A stretch of 64,000 bases of DNA from Brevibacterium sp. JSBI002 (GCF_026013965.1 NZ_CP110341.1:682001-746000), one strand, 5' to 3'. Shown: positions 9,434 to 18,004, numbered from the stretch's first letter. The notes: a model not told the origin generated them from the letters alone. Translations and numbers: made by a program.

Positions 9434-10245
9434 ATGAACGCACGACAGACTGCTTCCACCCAGGACGATTCCGCGATCATCTGCCGCCGACTGCCCGGAC
9501 GCACTGCCGTCGTCACCGGCGGCGCCAGCGGAATCGGGCTGGCCACAGCCAAACGACTGGCCTCGGAAGGCGCCCACGTTGTCATCGCCGACACGAACGC
9601 TGATGCCGGTGCTGCGGCGGCCGAGGCGGTCGGCGGACTGTTCGTGGCCACCGATGTCACCGACCCGGCGGCAGTCGAGAACCTCTTCGACACCGCGGCA
9701 GCCACCTTTGGAAGTGTGGATGCCGCCTTCAACAACGCCGGAGTGTCACCGACCGACGATGCCTCCATCACGGACACCGGAATCGACGTCTGGCGGAAAG
9801 TGCAGGAGATCAACCTGACTTCGGTGTACCTGTGCTCGCAGGCGGCGTTGAAGCATATGCGCAGGCAGGGACGAGGCTCGATCATCAATACGGCATCCTT
9901 CGTAGCCCTTATGGGGTCGGCCACCTCGCAGATCTCCTATACAGCGTCGAAGGGCGGAGTGCTGGCCATGACCCGAGAACTCGGAGTCGAGTTCGCGAAA
10001 GAAGGAGTGCGGGTCAATGCGCTGTGCCCGGGCCCGGTGAACACGGATCTCCTGCGGGAGCTCTTCGCCAAAGATCCCGAAATGGCTGCCCGGCGTCTGG
10101 TCCACGTGCCGATGGGACGTTTCGCCGAGGCGGACGAGATGGCTGCCGCCGTTGCCTTCCTTGCCAGTGACGATGCTTCCTTCGTCACGGCGCAGGCTTT
10201 CACGTCGACGGAGGTCTCACCAACGCCTACACGACGCCGTTGTGA
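9434..10245 (+). pseudogene. Short-chain dehydrogenase/reductase with a C-terminal frameshift
   Basis: Reads as a classical SDR: cofactor motif TGGASGIG, NNAG, Ser in NTASF, YTASK, and NALCPGPVNTDL. The zero frame then runs VTAQAFTSTEVSPTPT and continues to 10261. In the neighbouring frame, from 10198 to the TGA at 10243-10245, it reads FHVDGGLTNAYTTPL, which is the expected SDR C-terminus including the conserved VDGG. A single base is therefore missing near GGCTTT at 10196-10200, or the assembly has an error. The zero-frame protein would lose the conserved end and overlap the next gene. With the shift corrected, the stop falls 12 nt before the regulator gene. Likely role: oxidising an alcohol intermediate of the cluster. 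Confidence 0.8.
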
Positions 10246-10257
10246 GAAGGTGAGAAC

Positions 10258-11043
10258 ATGAGCGCAGAGAGGTCGACCGCACCGCAAGGGCAGATAGCTG
10301 CTCTGCGGGCGATCGCCCCTGCGCGTTCGGCAAATGTCTTCGAAGAGACCATCGAATGCCTGCTGCAGATCATCCGGCTCGGGGTCATTCCTCCCGGCGA
10401 CCGTTTCCCTCCCGAACGTGAATTGGCCGAACAGTTCGGAGTCTCACGGGCGACATTGCGCGAAGCGATCTCCGAACTGCAAGCCGCCGGCTGGGTGAGC
10501 GTGCGACGCGGTCGCGGCGGCGGGACATTCGTGACGAAGTCTCGTGCGAATATCGGTCCCGGGGGCGTCGTGCCTGCGGGAACGAAGCGGACCGATGACA
10601 GTCCCGGCCGCGGATTCTCGCCCGAAGCAGTCGATGACACTCTCCTGTGGCGCAAGGTCATCGAGATCGGCATCGCCGAGGTGGCTGCTGCACAGGATCT
10701 CACCGCGGCTCAGCGCGGTCAGCTGACGGCCGCCCTCGAGGCGAGCCGGGATTCCGATATGTCTTCGTACCGGCGACTCGATTCGCAGCTGCACCTGACC
10801 TGGGCGCAGATGACCGGTTCGCCGAGTCTCGTGCGCTCGATGGTCGAGAGCCGGACTCGAGCGAACAAGCTGCTCGAACGCATCCCGATGATCGAGCCCA
10901 ACCTCGTCCACTCTCACGAACAGCATCTGCACATCCATGAGGCGATCCTCGCCGGGGATCCCGAGGCTGCTCGTGTTGCTATGGCCGAACACCTCGATGG
11001 CACTGCGGCTCTCTTGAGAGGCTTCCTCGCCTCACCCCAATAA
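10258..11043 (+). CDS. FadR-subfamily GntR transcriptional regulator
   Basis: 261 residues. The N-terminal winged helix-turn-helix is clear: PPGDRFPPERELAEQFGVSRATLREAISELQ, followed by the wing GWVSVRRGRGGGTFV. The C-terminal half is all-helical (FCD type), with His and Asp/Glu residues that usually bind a metal and a carboxylate effector. It has an AGAAGGTGAG ribosome site and is the last gene of the amine cluster, so it probably senses an intermediate and controls the 5563-5902 region. The stop codon TAA at 11041 touches palindromic repeat copy 2. Confidence 0.88.
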   Translation: MSAERSTAPQGQIAALRAIAPARSANVFEETIECLLQIIRLGVIPPGDRFPPERELAEQFGVSRATLREAISELQAAGWVSVRRGRGGGTFVTKSRANIGPGGVVPAGTKRTDDSPGRGFSPEAVDDTLLWRKVIEIGIAEVAAAQDLTAAQRGQLTAALEASRDSDMSSYRRLDSQLHLTWAQMTGSPSLVRSMVESRTRANKLLERIPMIEPNLVHSHEQHLHIHEAILAGDPEAARVAMAEHLDGTAALLRGFLASPQ

Positions 11044-11046
11044 TTA

Positions 11047-11102
11047 CTACCTGACGGCGGCCCAGCAACCTCGCGCGAGGTTGCTGGGCCGCCGTCAGGT
11101 AG
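11047..11102. repeat. Intergenic palindromic repeat, copy 2 (perfect 56 bp)
   Basis: Two 28-bp arms meet with no spacer and no mismatch; the pairing extends one more base on each side (11046/11103). It lies 3 nt after the GntR stop and just before the aconitase stop on the other strand, so it can terminate both convergent genes. Confidence 0.95.
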
Positions 11103-11111
11103 TTCGTGGAG

Positions 11112-13046
11112 TCAACTGAGGTTCGCGGCGCGCTGGGCGATGCGACCACCGGCGAGGACCATCTCGACCTGACGCGGCGACAGGCCATGGCGGAATTCGA
11201 ACTTTCGGCCGGCCGCCTCGGCGGTGATCGTCATCCCCGCACCGAGCTCATCGCGCAGACCACGGAACTCGAGCACATCACCCTGGGACAGGGATTCGTA
11301 GTCGGAATCGTCCGTGAACTCGAGGGCGAGGACGCCGAAGTTCGCAAGGTTCTGCCAATGGATCCGCGCCAACGACTTCGCCACCACTACCCGCAGTCCG
11401 AGATAGCGCGGAGCGATGACCGCATGCTCGCGAGAGGACCCCTGACCGTAGTTCTCCCCACCAACGATCGCGTGTCCTCCGTCGTGGTCGGCGGCACGGG
11501 TGGCATAGGTGTCATCGACCTGGATATAGACGAACTCGGAGATCTTCGGGATGTTCGACCGATACGGCAGAACGCGGGATCCGGCGGGCATGATCTCGTC
11601 TGTAGAGACGTTGTCGCCGACCTTGAGCAGGATCTCCAGGTCGATGTCATCGGGCAGCGGGTCGAAATTCGGCAGGGTCGAAATGTTCGTTCCCTTGACG
11701 AGTTCGACGTTCCGGGCTTCCTCCGGTTCCAGAGGTGGAACAAGCATCTTGTGGTTTGCGGAGAACTTCTCCGGCAGCCGCACCTCGGGATAGTCCATGT
11801 CGAGGTCGCGGGGATCGGTGATCTTCCCGGTCAGCGCGGCGGCCGCGGCAGTCTCCGGAGAACACAGCCACACGGAATCCTCATCGGTGCCGGAGCGACC
11901 GGGGAAGTTGCGCGGCATGGTGCGCAGACTGTTGCGCCCGACCGCCGGTGCCTGGCCCATGCCGATGCAGCCCATGCAGCCGGATTGGTGAATCCGGGCC
12001 CCGGAAGCCACCAGTGAGGTCAGCCATCCGCCGGCGATGAGGTCGGCAAGGACCTCACGTGAGGTGGGGTTGATGTCGAGCGAAATCTGCTGATCAATCT
12101 GGCGGTCGGCAAGTGTTTCGGCGACGACGGCGAAGTCCCGCAGCCCTGGGTTCGCCGAGGAGCCGACGACGACCTGGAAGACGTCCTCACCGGCGACCTC
12201 GCGCACTGGAGTGACGTTGCCCGGAGACGACGGCGCGGCGATGAGCGGTTCGAGCTGCGAGAGATCGATGCTGTCGGTGAGATCGTATTCGGCACCTTCG
12301 TCGGCCTCGATGCGGGTGAAGTCCTCGGCTCGGTCAACGGCTTCCAAGTAGTCGCGGACGGCATCATCGGCGGGGAAGACCGTGGCGGTGGCGCCGAGTT
12401 CGGCCCCCATATTCGCAATCACGTGACGGTCCATGGCCGTGAGGTTCCGCAACCCGTCCCCGTGATATTCGATGATCTTCCCGACTCCGCCTTTGACCCC
12501 GTGACGACGCAGCATTTCGAGGATGACGTCCTTGGCTGAGACCCAGTCGGGCAATGTGCCTGTGAGTTCGACGCCCATGATCTGCGGGGCGCTGATGAAG
12601 AGGGGTTCACCGGCCATGGCCATGGCGATCTCGAGTCCGCCGACGCCTATGGCGAGCATTCCCAAAGCGCCGGCGGCACAGGTGTGGGAGTCCGAGCCGA
12701 TGAGAGTCGTCCCGGGCTTTCCGAACCGTGACTGGTGGACAGGGTGGGAGACGCCGTTGCCGGCAGGGGAGAACCACAGACCGAACCGTGCCGCGGCAGA
12801 GCGGAGGAACTCGTGGTCCTCCGGGTTCTTCTCATCGGTCTGCAGCAGGTTGTGATCGACGTACTGCACGGACAGATCCGTGCGGATCCGGTCGAGGCCG
12901 AGCGCCTCGAGTTCGAGCATGACCAGGGTGCCCGTCGCATCCTGGGTGAGCGTCTGGTCGATCCGGATCCCGAGTTCGTTTCCGGGAGTGAGCTCCCCGG
13001 ACTCCAGATGTGATCGGATGAGCTTCTGAGCAACGTTCTCAGCCAT
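11112..13046 (-). CDS. acn: Aconitate hydratase (short, Aquifex-type)
   Basis: 644 residues, the size of the short bacterial aconitase class rather than the roughly 890-residue AcnA. The iron-sulfur cluster ligands are visible: Cys in GSDSHTCAAGALG, and the pair in HQSGCMGCIGMG. The swivel domain is present at the C-terminus (SRVLPYRSNIPKISEF, GGENYGQGSSREHAV). It catalyses citrate to isocitrate via cis-aconitate in the TCA cycle, although this class can also act in related hydro-lyase reactions. The gene stands alone between repeat copies 2 and 3. Confidence 0.9.
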   Translation of the reverse strand: MAENVAQKLIRSHLESGELTPGNELGIRIDQTLTQDATGTLVMLELEALGLDRIRTDLSVQYVDHNLLQTDEKNPEDHEFLRSAAARFGLWFSPAGNGVSHPVHQSRFGKPGTTLIGSDSHTCAAGALGMLAIGVGGLEIAMAMAGEPLFISAPQIMGVELTGTLPDWVSAKDVILEMLRRHGVKGGVGKIIEYHGDGLRNLTAMDRHVIANMGAELGATATVFPADDAVRDYLEAVDRAEDFTRIEADEGAEYDLTDSIDLSQLEPLIAAPSSPGNVTPVREVAGEDVFQVVVGSSANPGLRDFAVVAETLADRQIDQQISLDINPTSREVLADLIAGGWLTSLVASGARIHQSGCMGCIGMGQAPAVGRNSLRTMPRNFPGRSGTDEDSVWLCSPETAAAAALTGKITDPRDLDMDYPEVRLPEKFSANHKMLVPPLEPEEARNVELVKGTNISTLPNFDPLPDDIDLEILLKVGDNVSTDEIMPAGSRVLPYRSNIPKISEFVYIQVDDTYATRAADHDGGHAIVGGENYGQGSSREHAVIAPRYLGLRVVVAKSLARIHWQNLANFGVLALEFTDDSDYESLSQGDVLEFRGLRDELGAGMTITAEAAGRKFEFRHGLSPRQVEMVLAGGRIAQRAANLS

Positions 13047-13176
13047 TGTCCGCCTCCTTCGGCAGTCAGCGATCCACCGAAGCCACTCGGCTTCGGGTGG
13101 TCAATCCACGCTAGTCGTCGATCGATGGGTTCTCAAGGTCGGTCGGCTCCTGTGACCGGGTTTGCACGTCTCAGAA

Positions 13177-13232
13177 CTACCTGACGGCGGCTCAGCAACC
13201 TGGCGCGAGGTTGCTGAGCCGCCGTCAGGTAG
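13177..13232. repeat. Intergenic palindromic repeat, copy 3 (56 bp)
   Basis: One mismatch near the centre (CCTGGC against GCGAGG). The stem carries a paired change compared with copies 1, 2, 5 and 6: GGCTCAGC/GCTGAGCC instead of GGCCCAGC/GCTGGGCC, so base pairing is kept. This is the only copy located between divergent genes, 46 bp before the Fpg/Nei start codon. Confidence 0.9.
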
Positions 13233-13278
13233 CAATTGGGGGGTGTTGGGATTGGGAGGTGAGGAGGATACTGGGACT

Positions 13279-14124
13279 ATGCCGGAGCTGCCCGAGGTCA
13301 ATGCGCTGATCGACTTCCTGCGTCCGCGGCTGATCGGGGACTTCGTCACCCGCGCGGACATCGCCGAACTCAGCCTGCTCAAGACCGTCGACCCGAGCAT
13401 CGATGCGCTCGCCGGACTTGCTATCACCGAGGTGGCCCGCCGTGGGCGAGCCCTCGTCATCGGTTTCGACGGACTCAGTCTCGTCTGCCGTTTCGCCCGA
13501 ATGGGCTGGCTGAACTGGCATGACACCGCACCGAGTGGTCCGACCCGGATGGGCAAGGGGCCGTTGGGAATGCGCGTAACCCTGGCCTCGGGGGCCGCCT
13601 TCGACCTCATCGAACCCGGGTCGAAGAAGAACGCCGCCGTGTCCCTCGTCCGCGACCCCTCCGAGGTGCCCGCCCTCGCATCGCTCGGCCCCGACGTCCT
13701 GAGCCTCACCGTCGACGAACTCGCCGCGGCCCTATCCGAATCGACCTCCCGGATCAAAACGGTCCTCGAAGATCAGAGAGTCATCTCAGGCCTCGGTAAT
13801 GCCTATACCGACGAGATCCTCCACGCCGCGAAGCTCTCCCCGTTCGCAACCGCGAAGACCGTCGACCCGCAGGCGCTGCACACCGCCATCCACGAGGTGC
13901 TCGATGCCGCCCGCAGCAGGCTCATCGGCCTGCCGCCGGGCAAGATCAAAACCGCGAAGAAGCGCGGATTCTCCGTTCACGGCCGCACAGGTGAGACCTG
14001 TCGTGTCTGCGGGGAGACCGTCGCCGAGGTGTCCTTTGCCGACAAGTCCTTCCAGTACTGCCCCGGCTGTCAGACCGGCGGAAGGAAGCTCTCCGACCGT
14101 CGCATGGACCGCCTCCTCAAGTGA
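13279..14124 (+). CDS. Fpg/Nei-family DNA glycosylase, divergent member
   Basis: 281 residues from the ATG that gives the essential N-terminus PELPEV, where the amino-terminal Pro is the Schiff-base nucleophile and Glu assists. The open frame upstream is only read-through of palindromic repeat copy 3. The helix-two-turn-helix region DQRVISGLGNAYTDEIL and the C-terminal zinc finger CRVC...CPGC are present. The family Lys that normally follows the RRG/RRA turn (Lys57 of E. coli Fpg) is Arg here (RRGRALVI), so substrate range or activity may differ from MutM. It should excise oxidised bases. Confidence 0.85.
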   Translation: MPELPEVNALIDFLRPRLIGDFVTRADIAELSLLKTVDPSIDALAGLAITEVARRGRALVIGFDGLSLVCRFARMGWLNWHDTAPSGPTRMGKGPLGMRVTLASGAAFDLIEPGSKKNAAVSLVRDPSEVPALASLGPDVLSLTVDELAAALSESTSRIKTVLEDQRVISGLGNAYTDEILHAAKLSPFATAKTVDPQALHTAIHEVLDAARSRLIGLPPGKIKTAKKRGFSVHGRTGETCRVCGETVAEVSFADKSFQYCPGCQTGGRKLSDRRMDRLLK

Positions 14125-14596
14125 GGCGCCTGCTCAAGTGACGCCTGACCGCCGGCATGGACGGCACCATCGACAGGATCTGCACCGCGCTCGCCGTACC
14201 CTCACTCTGGGCGGAGGCGGAGATGGCGGTCGGCGATGCCATGGGCACGCAGGGCCACCTCGGCGGCACCGGTCCATCCCACCCCGGGCGAGGCGACGTA
14301 CGCGGCGACCAAGTACGGAGTGCTCGGCCACTTCGAGGTCGTGCACACTGAATTGCGCGGTACCGAGGTTCACTTCAGCGCCGTCATGCCCGTAGGCGTC
14401 GACACCGTCTTCGTTGCGGGGCCCGGTACCGGTGCGGGCCGATGCTCGCGCCGGCTACGAGGAGGCGGCGTTCACGACCTCCCGCGCGGGGCGCGGTCAG
14501 GGGTGGGCCGCCTCGGCGGAATAGTTCTCCAGATCTATCCGTTGTGCGGAAGTGTGGGCCACCTGAGGCCCGGACATTCGACGAATGGAGGAGAGC
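14125..14596 (+). other. Gene-poor stretch holding an SDR remnant
   Basis: 472 bases between the glycosylase and the aldo/keto reductase without an intact gene. The only recognisable content is the SDR fragment listed at 14236-14520. Confidence 0.6.
14236..14520 (+). pseudogene. Remnant of a short-chain dehydrogenase
   Basis: About 45 residues read PGEATYAATKYGVLGHFEVV followed by HTELRGTEVHFSAVMPVGVDT. This is the YxxxK helix and following strand of an SDR (Tyr and Lys of the active site are visible), of the kind that continues with a pro-T-T-L-type segment. No Rossmann N-terminus precedes it. After about 14430 the frame becomes Arg/Gly-rich, while a neighbouring frame looks more protein-like (DARAGYEEAAFTTSR). 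I read it as a decayed internal piece left by deletion and frameshift. Confidence 0.6.
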
Positions 14597-15562
14597 TTGA
14601 CCACGCGGAAGCAGATTCCCGGCACCGACCTGTCCATCTTCCCGATCAATCTCGGCACGAACACCTTCGGGTGGACGGCCGATGAGGCGCAGTCCCATGC
14701 CGTCCTCGACGCCTTCGTGGCCGGCGGCGGCAATTTCCTCGATACCGCCGAGTCCTACCCTGCGTGGGTGCCCGGCAACACCGGCCGTGAATCCGAGACC
14801 ATCATCGGCACCTGGTTGGCCTCGCGGGGCAACCGCGATGACGTCATCATCGCCACGAAGGTCGGCGACCATCCCGAGCACAAGACGCAGGATCCCGAAT
14901 ACATCCGCACCGCCATCGACGCCTCCCTGGAGCGTCTGCAGACCGATCACGTCGACCTCTACTACGCCCACCGCGACGATGAGGTGACCCCCATCGCCGA
15001 GGTGGCCCGCGTCTTCGATGAGATCGTCCGTTCCGGTAAGGCCAAGCACATCGCGGTGTCGAACTATTCGCCGGCGCGTCTGGCCGGGTGGTTCGCAGCG
15101 GCCGAGGACGAAGGGCTGGTCAAGCCGGTCGCGATCCAACCGCAGTACAGCCTCGTCTATCGGCGGGAGTTCGAGACCGATCTGCGCCCGGTCGCCGAGC
15201 GGCGGGATCTCGCGGTGTTCTCGTACTTCAGCCTTGCCGCCGGCTTCCTCACCGGCAAATACCGCACCGAAGCCGACCTCGAAGGGGCCGACCGAGGTGG
15301 CATGGTGCAGGGATATTTCAATGCCGAGGGGCTCAAGGTCGTCGACGATCTCGTCGCGATCGCTGATTCGCACAATGTCGCTCCGACGACTGTGGCGCTG
15401 TCCTGGCTGCTGGCGAAGGGCGTGACGGCACCGATCGCCTCGGCCCGCACCCCTGAGCAGCTCGAGGCGGTCATGGCCGCACCCGGGCTCGAGCTCAGCG
15501 CCGACGAAGTCGACCGTCTCGACCGGGCCTCCGCGCCGTTCGCGCAGGAGGACCCGTCCTGA
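14597..15562 (+). CDS. Aldo/keto reductase
   Basis: About 321 residues from TTG 14597, which lies 4 nt after a perfect GGAGGAG; the in-frame ATG at 14585 overlaps that site and is less likely. The active-site tetrad is present: Asp in NFLDTAESY with Tyr, Lys in VIIATKVGD and His in LYYAHRDD. The NADPH-binding C-terminal segment APIASARTPEQLE is normal. The specific substrate is unknown. Repeat copy 4 follows 16 bp after the stop. Confidence 0.9.
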   Translation: MTTRKQIPGTDLSIFPINLGTNTFGWTADEAQSHAVLDAFVAGGGNFLDTAESYPAWVPGNTGRESETIIGTWLASRGNRDDVIIATKVGDHPEHKTQDPEYIRTAIDASLERLQTDHVDLYYAHRDDEVTPIAEVARVFDEIVRSGKAKHIAVSNYSPARLAGWFAAAEDEGLVKPVAIQPQYSLVYRREFETDLRPVAERRDLAVFSYFSLAAGFLTGKYRTEADLEGADRGGMVQGYFNAEGLKVVDDLVAIADSHNVAPTTVALSWLLAKGVTAPIASARTPEQLEAVMAAPGLELSADEVDRLDRASAPFAQEDPS

Positions 15563-15578
15563 CCTTCCCTCCCAATTA

Positions 15579-15634
15579 CTACCTGACGGCGGCTCAGCAA
15601 CCTCGCGCGAGGTAGCTGAGCCGCCGTCAGGTAG
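15579..15634. repeat. Intergenic palindromic repeat, copy 4 (56 bp)
   Basis: Same stem variant as copy 3 (GGCTCAGC/GCTGAGCC), with one mismatch (CAACC against GGTAG). It lies between the convergent aldo/keto reductase and ThrE-like genes. Confidence 0.9.
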
Positions 15635-15658
15635 CTCTAGGTGTCTCAGGCGACGATT

Positions 15659-16881
15659 TCATCCTTTGGGCTCGACCGCGTGGGCGATGGCGGCGCCGAT
15701 GACCGTGCCGATGGCGATGGTGAAGAACGTGGTCGCAGCCGCCAGCATGCTGCCGGCAACCCCAGTGCCGTCTCCGAATTCGATCTGCGAAGCGTTGAGG
15801 AGCCCGAACGACCCGGGAGCGACGACGAGGAACGCGGGCACGAAGCTGATCCGCCAGATCGGGCCTTTCGGCAGACGCGAGAGCACGACGGCCACCACCG
15901 ATGCGGTCAAAGCGCCGGCCAGGCCGCCGATGGCCGCACCGAATTCGGCACCGATGCCCAGTTGTGCCAGTGCGGCCGCAGCGATAGTGAGGACGATCGG
16001 CACCGTGTGCTCGAGCGGAGTGTGCAGATAGATGATGAGGCCCAGCGTCGCGGCGGCCACGCCCAGGGCGGACAGCCACCATGTCGAGGCGGTGAGCTGG
16101 GAGTTCGCAAGCGCCTCGGCGCCGGTGCCAGTGACGACGGAGGCACCGGCGACTCCGGCGATGAACATCGCCAACTGGACGGTGGCCGAGACGAGCCGGG
16201 AACTGCCTGCCGAGAGGGCGCCGGCGGAGATCTCGGTCAGTCCGGTGACCACAGCGCTGCCAGGCAGTAGCAGCGCCAGGGTGGCGACGCTCGTGCGCAG
16301 GGGACTGTCCAGCCAGTCAAGGCGGAAGCCGACGAGGATGAGCACCGCGACGATGAACGCCGAGGCGACCGGCAGCAGCGGTCCGAGGCTGGGGTGCCGG
16401 GCGTTGACGGCGAGCACACCTGCGACGATGAGCGAACCGAGAGCGGCGAAGGCGAGGTTGACCAGTCCCGGTTCGAGCAGCAGGCACAGCCCGACGCCGA
16501 CGGGCACCGCGCCGAGGCAGGTCACCCATCCGGGCCAGCGCGGGGAGTGCCGTAGACCTCGGCCTCGATCATGCGGCGAGCGGCGTCGATGCCGAGCCGA
16601 CGCGACCGCACGGCATCGACGATGTCGAGCAGCTTCGCCGTCTGGTCGAACCGCAGGTCAGGGCCGATGCGTTCGAACCGGGTGGGACTGCCGGGGCCGA
16701 TGGTGAGGAACAGGCCCTTGGGAAGAGCTGCGACATTGATCGACTTCAGGCCGACGGCAGGTGCCAGTCCGGTCAGTGCGTCTTCGACATCGACCGAGGA
16801 GATCCCACCGGCGAGCAGCCCCGTCCCGATCGTCACCAGCAGCTCCTGCGCAGGGACGGTCTTTTCGCTTGCCTCGTGCAC
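15659..16881 (-). pseudogene. thrE: ThrE-family threonine/serine exporter, split by a frameshift
   Basis: Two frames together cover a ThrE protein of about 405 residues. The upstream part (16881 to stop at 16522) has the cytoplasmic DUF1212 domain, with ISSVDVEDALTGLAPAVGL and a C-terminus IEAEVYGTPRAGPDG. The downstream part (from 16525 to 15659) has about ten membrane helices. Read backwards from its GTG, the downstream frame contains SPRWPGWVTCLGAV, which is the sequence expected to follow EVYGTP. A single missing base near 16545 therefore separates them. The natural YjjP/YjjB split falls after five helices, not here. Alternatives are a sequencing error or a coupled two-gene form (4-nt GTGA overlap). 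The start chosen is GTG 16881. Confidence 0.75.
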
Positions 16882-16937
16882 TCCCAATCCCTCTCGTCTG
16901 CAGATCGGCCGACGAAGTAGAAGATACCAGCCTCTTA

Positions 16938-16993
16938 CTACCCGACGGCGGCCCAGCAACCTGGCGCCAGGTTGCTGGGCCCCCGTCAGGTAG
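16938..16993. repeat. Intergenic palindromic repeat, copy 5 (56 bp)
   Basis: Variant centre CCTGGCGCCAGG, itself self-complementary, with CTACCC on the left arm and a GGGCCCCC change on the right that unpairs one base. The TGA stop codon of the LysR gene is supplied by the ACCTGACGG segment of this repeat (minus strand). Confidence 0.9.
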
Positions 16994-17882
16994 TAATTGG
17001 GGAGGGGAAGAGTTCGCGGACGATGTCGAGGACCCGGGCCAGTGCTTCGGACGGGTTGTTTCGGCGCCAGCCGAGGGCGAGAGTGAACGAATCCCCGCCC
17101 TCGGCGAGGCGGACATAGCGCACTCCGTCGATGCGGATGTGATCCGAGGACTCGACGACGACGGCCATGCCGACCTGCGCGCCGACGAGCGCCAGAAGAC
17201 TGTAGGGATCCGGTGCCTCCTGGACGACCTGCGGCAGGAAACCGGCGTCATCGGCCAGCCGCATCATCACCTCTCTGACCTGCGACCCGTGCGATGGGGC
17301 ATAGGAGATGAACGGCTGACCGGCGAGTTCGCCCATGCTCACCGACTCGCGCTCGGCCAGCTCATGCCCCGAGGGCATGGCGATCATGACGCTCTCCTGT
17401 CGGATGACGTGGACCTCGACACCCGCCGGCACCGGCGGGCTGATGATCGCGAGATCCGTCTCTCCGTCGCGCAGGGCGATCGCGGCCTCCCCGCAGTACA
17501 TCTGCGGCTGCAGGTCGAGGCTGATGCCAGGGTGTCGCTCACCGACCTCGCGGGCCAGTCTGGAGAGGATGGAGTAGCCGCTCGTGCCGCCGAACCCGAT
17601 GCGCACCCGGCCCGCCAGACCCTGTTGAGCGGCCCGGGCGATGCGCCGGGCACCGTCCACCTGAGTCCCGATCGCCGCAGCGGGTTCGAGCAGCGCCTCA
17701 CCCGCCGGCGTCAATCGGACCCGCCGGGTCGTCCGCTCGAACAGATCGACGTCGAGGTCTCGTTCGAGCGCGCGGATCATCTGGCTGAGCGCGGGCTGCG
17801 CGATGTGCAGACGTTCCGCGGCCCGCCCGAAATGCAGCTCCTCGGCGACGGCGAGGAACGCTGTGACCTGCCTGAACTCCAT
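16986..17882 (-). CDS. LysR-family transcriptional regulator
   Basis: 298 residues. The N-terminal helix-turn-helix reads FLAVAEELHFGRAAERLHIAQPALSQMIRALE, typical of the family, followed by RVRLTPAGEALL and a periplasmic-binding-protein-like effector domain. It is divergent from the acyl-CoA dehydrogenase gene, with a 16-bp palindrome between them (17908-17923), so it probably controls that gene and itself. Its last codons and its stop lie inside the flank of repeat copy 5, suggesting that the repeat replaced the original 3' end. Confidence 0.9.
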   Translation of the reverse strand: MEFRQVTAFLAVAEELHFGRAAERLHIAQPALSQMIRALERDLDVDLFERTTRRVRLTPAGEALLEPAAAIGTQVDGARRIARAAQQGLAGRVRIGFGGTSGYSILSRLAREVGERHPGISLDLQPQMYCGEAAIALRDGETDLAIISPPVPAGVEVHVIRQESVMIAMPSGHELAERESVSMGELAGQPFISYAPSHGSQVREVMMRLADDAGFLPQVVQEAPDPYSLLALVGAQVGMAVVVESSDHIRIDGVRYVRLAEGGDSFTLALGWRRNNPSEALARVLDIVRELFPSPITT

Positions 17883-17907
17883 GTCGTATCCCCACTGCCC
17901 AGATTGA

Positions 17908-17923
17908 TAAGAGTATACGCTTA
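17908..17923. promoter_or_regulatory. Probable LysR operator, TAAG-N-GTATAC-N-CTTA
   Basis: A 16-bp dyad with central GTATAC, flanked by TGAT and ATCA on the outer sides. It has the T-N11-A character of LysR sites and lies 25 bp before the regulator start codon and 81 bp before the dehydrogenase start. Confidence 0.6.
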
Positions 17924-18004
17924 ATCACCTCGATATTACCTCTTGGACTCTGAGTAATTCCGATGGCACTGTTGAAGACGAACTCAATGCTCAAGGAGAC
18001 GCCC

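Noticed and set aside
11041..11102. CRISPR-like array made by the repeats
   Set aside because: The six copies are kilobases apart, with no spacers or cas genes.
13162..13278. N-terminal extension of the Fpg/Nei protein through the palindromic repeat
   Set aside because: These proteins need PELPEV at the processed N-terminus, because the Pro amine is the nucleophile; the extension would abolish activity.
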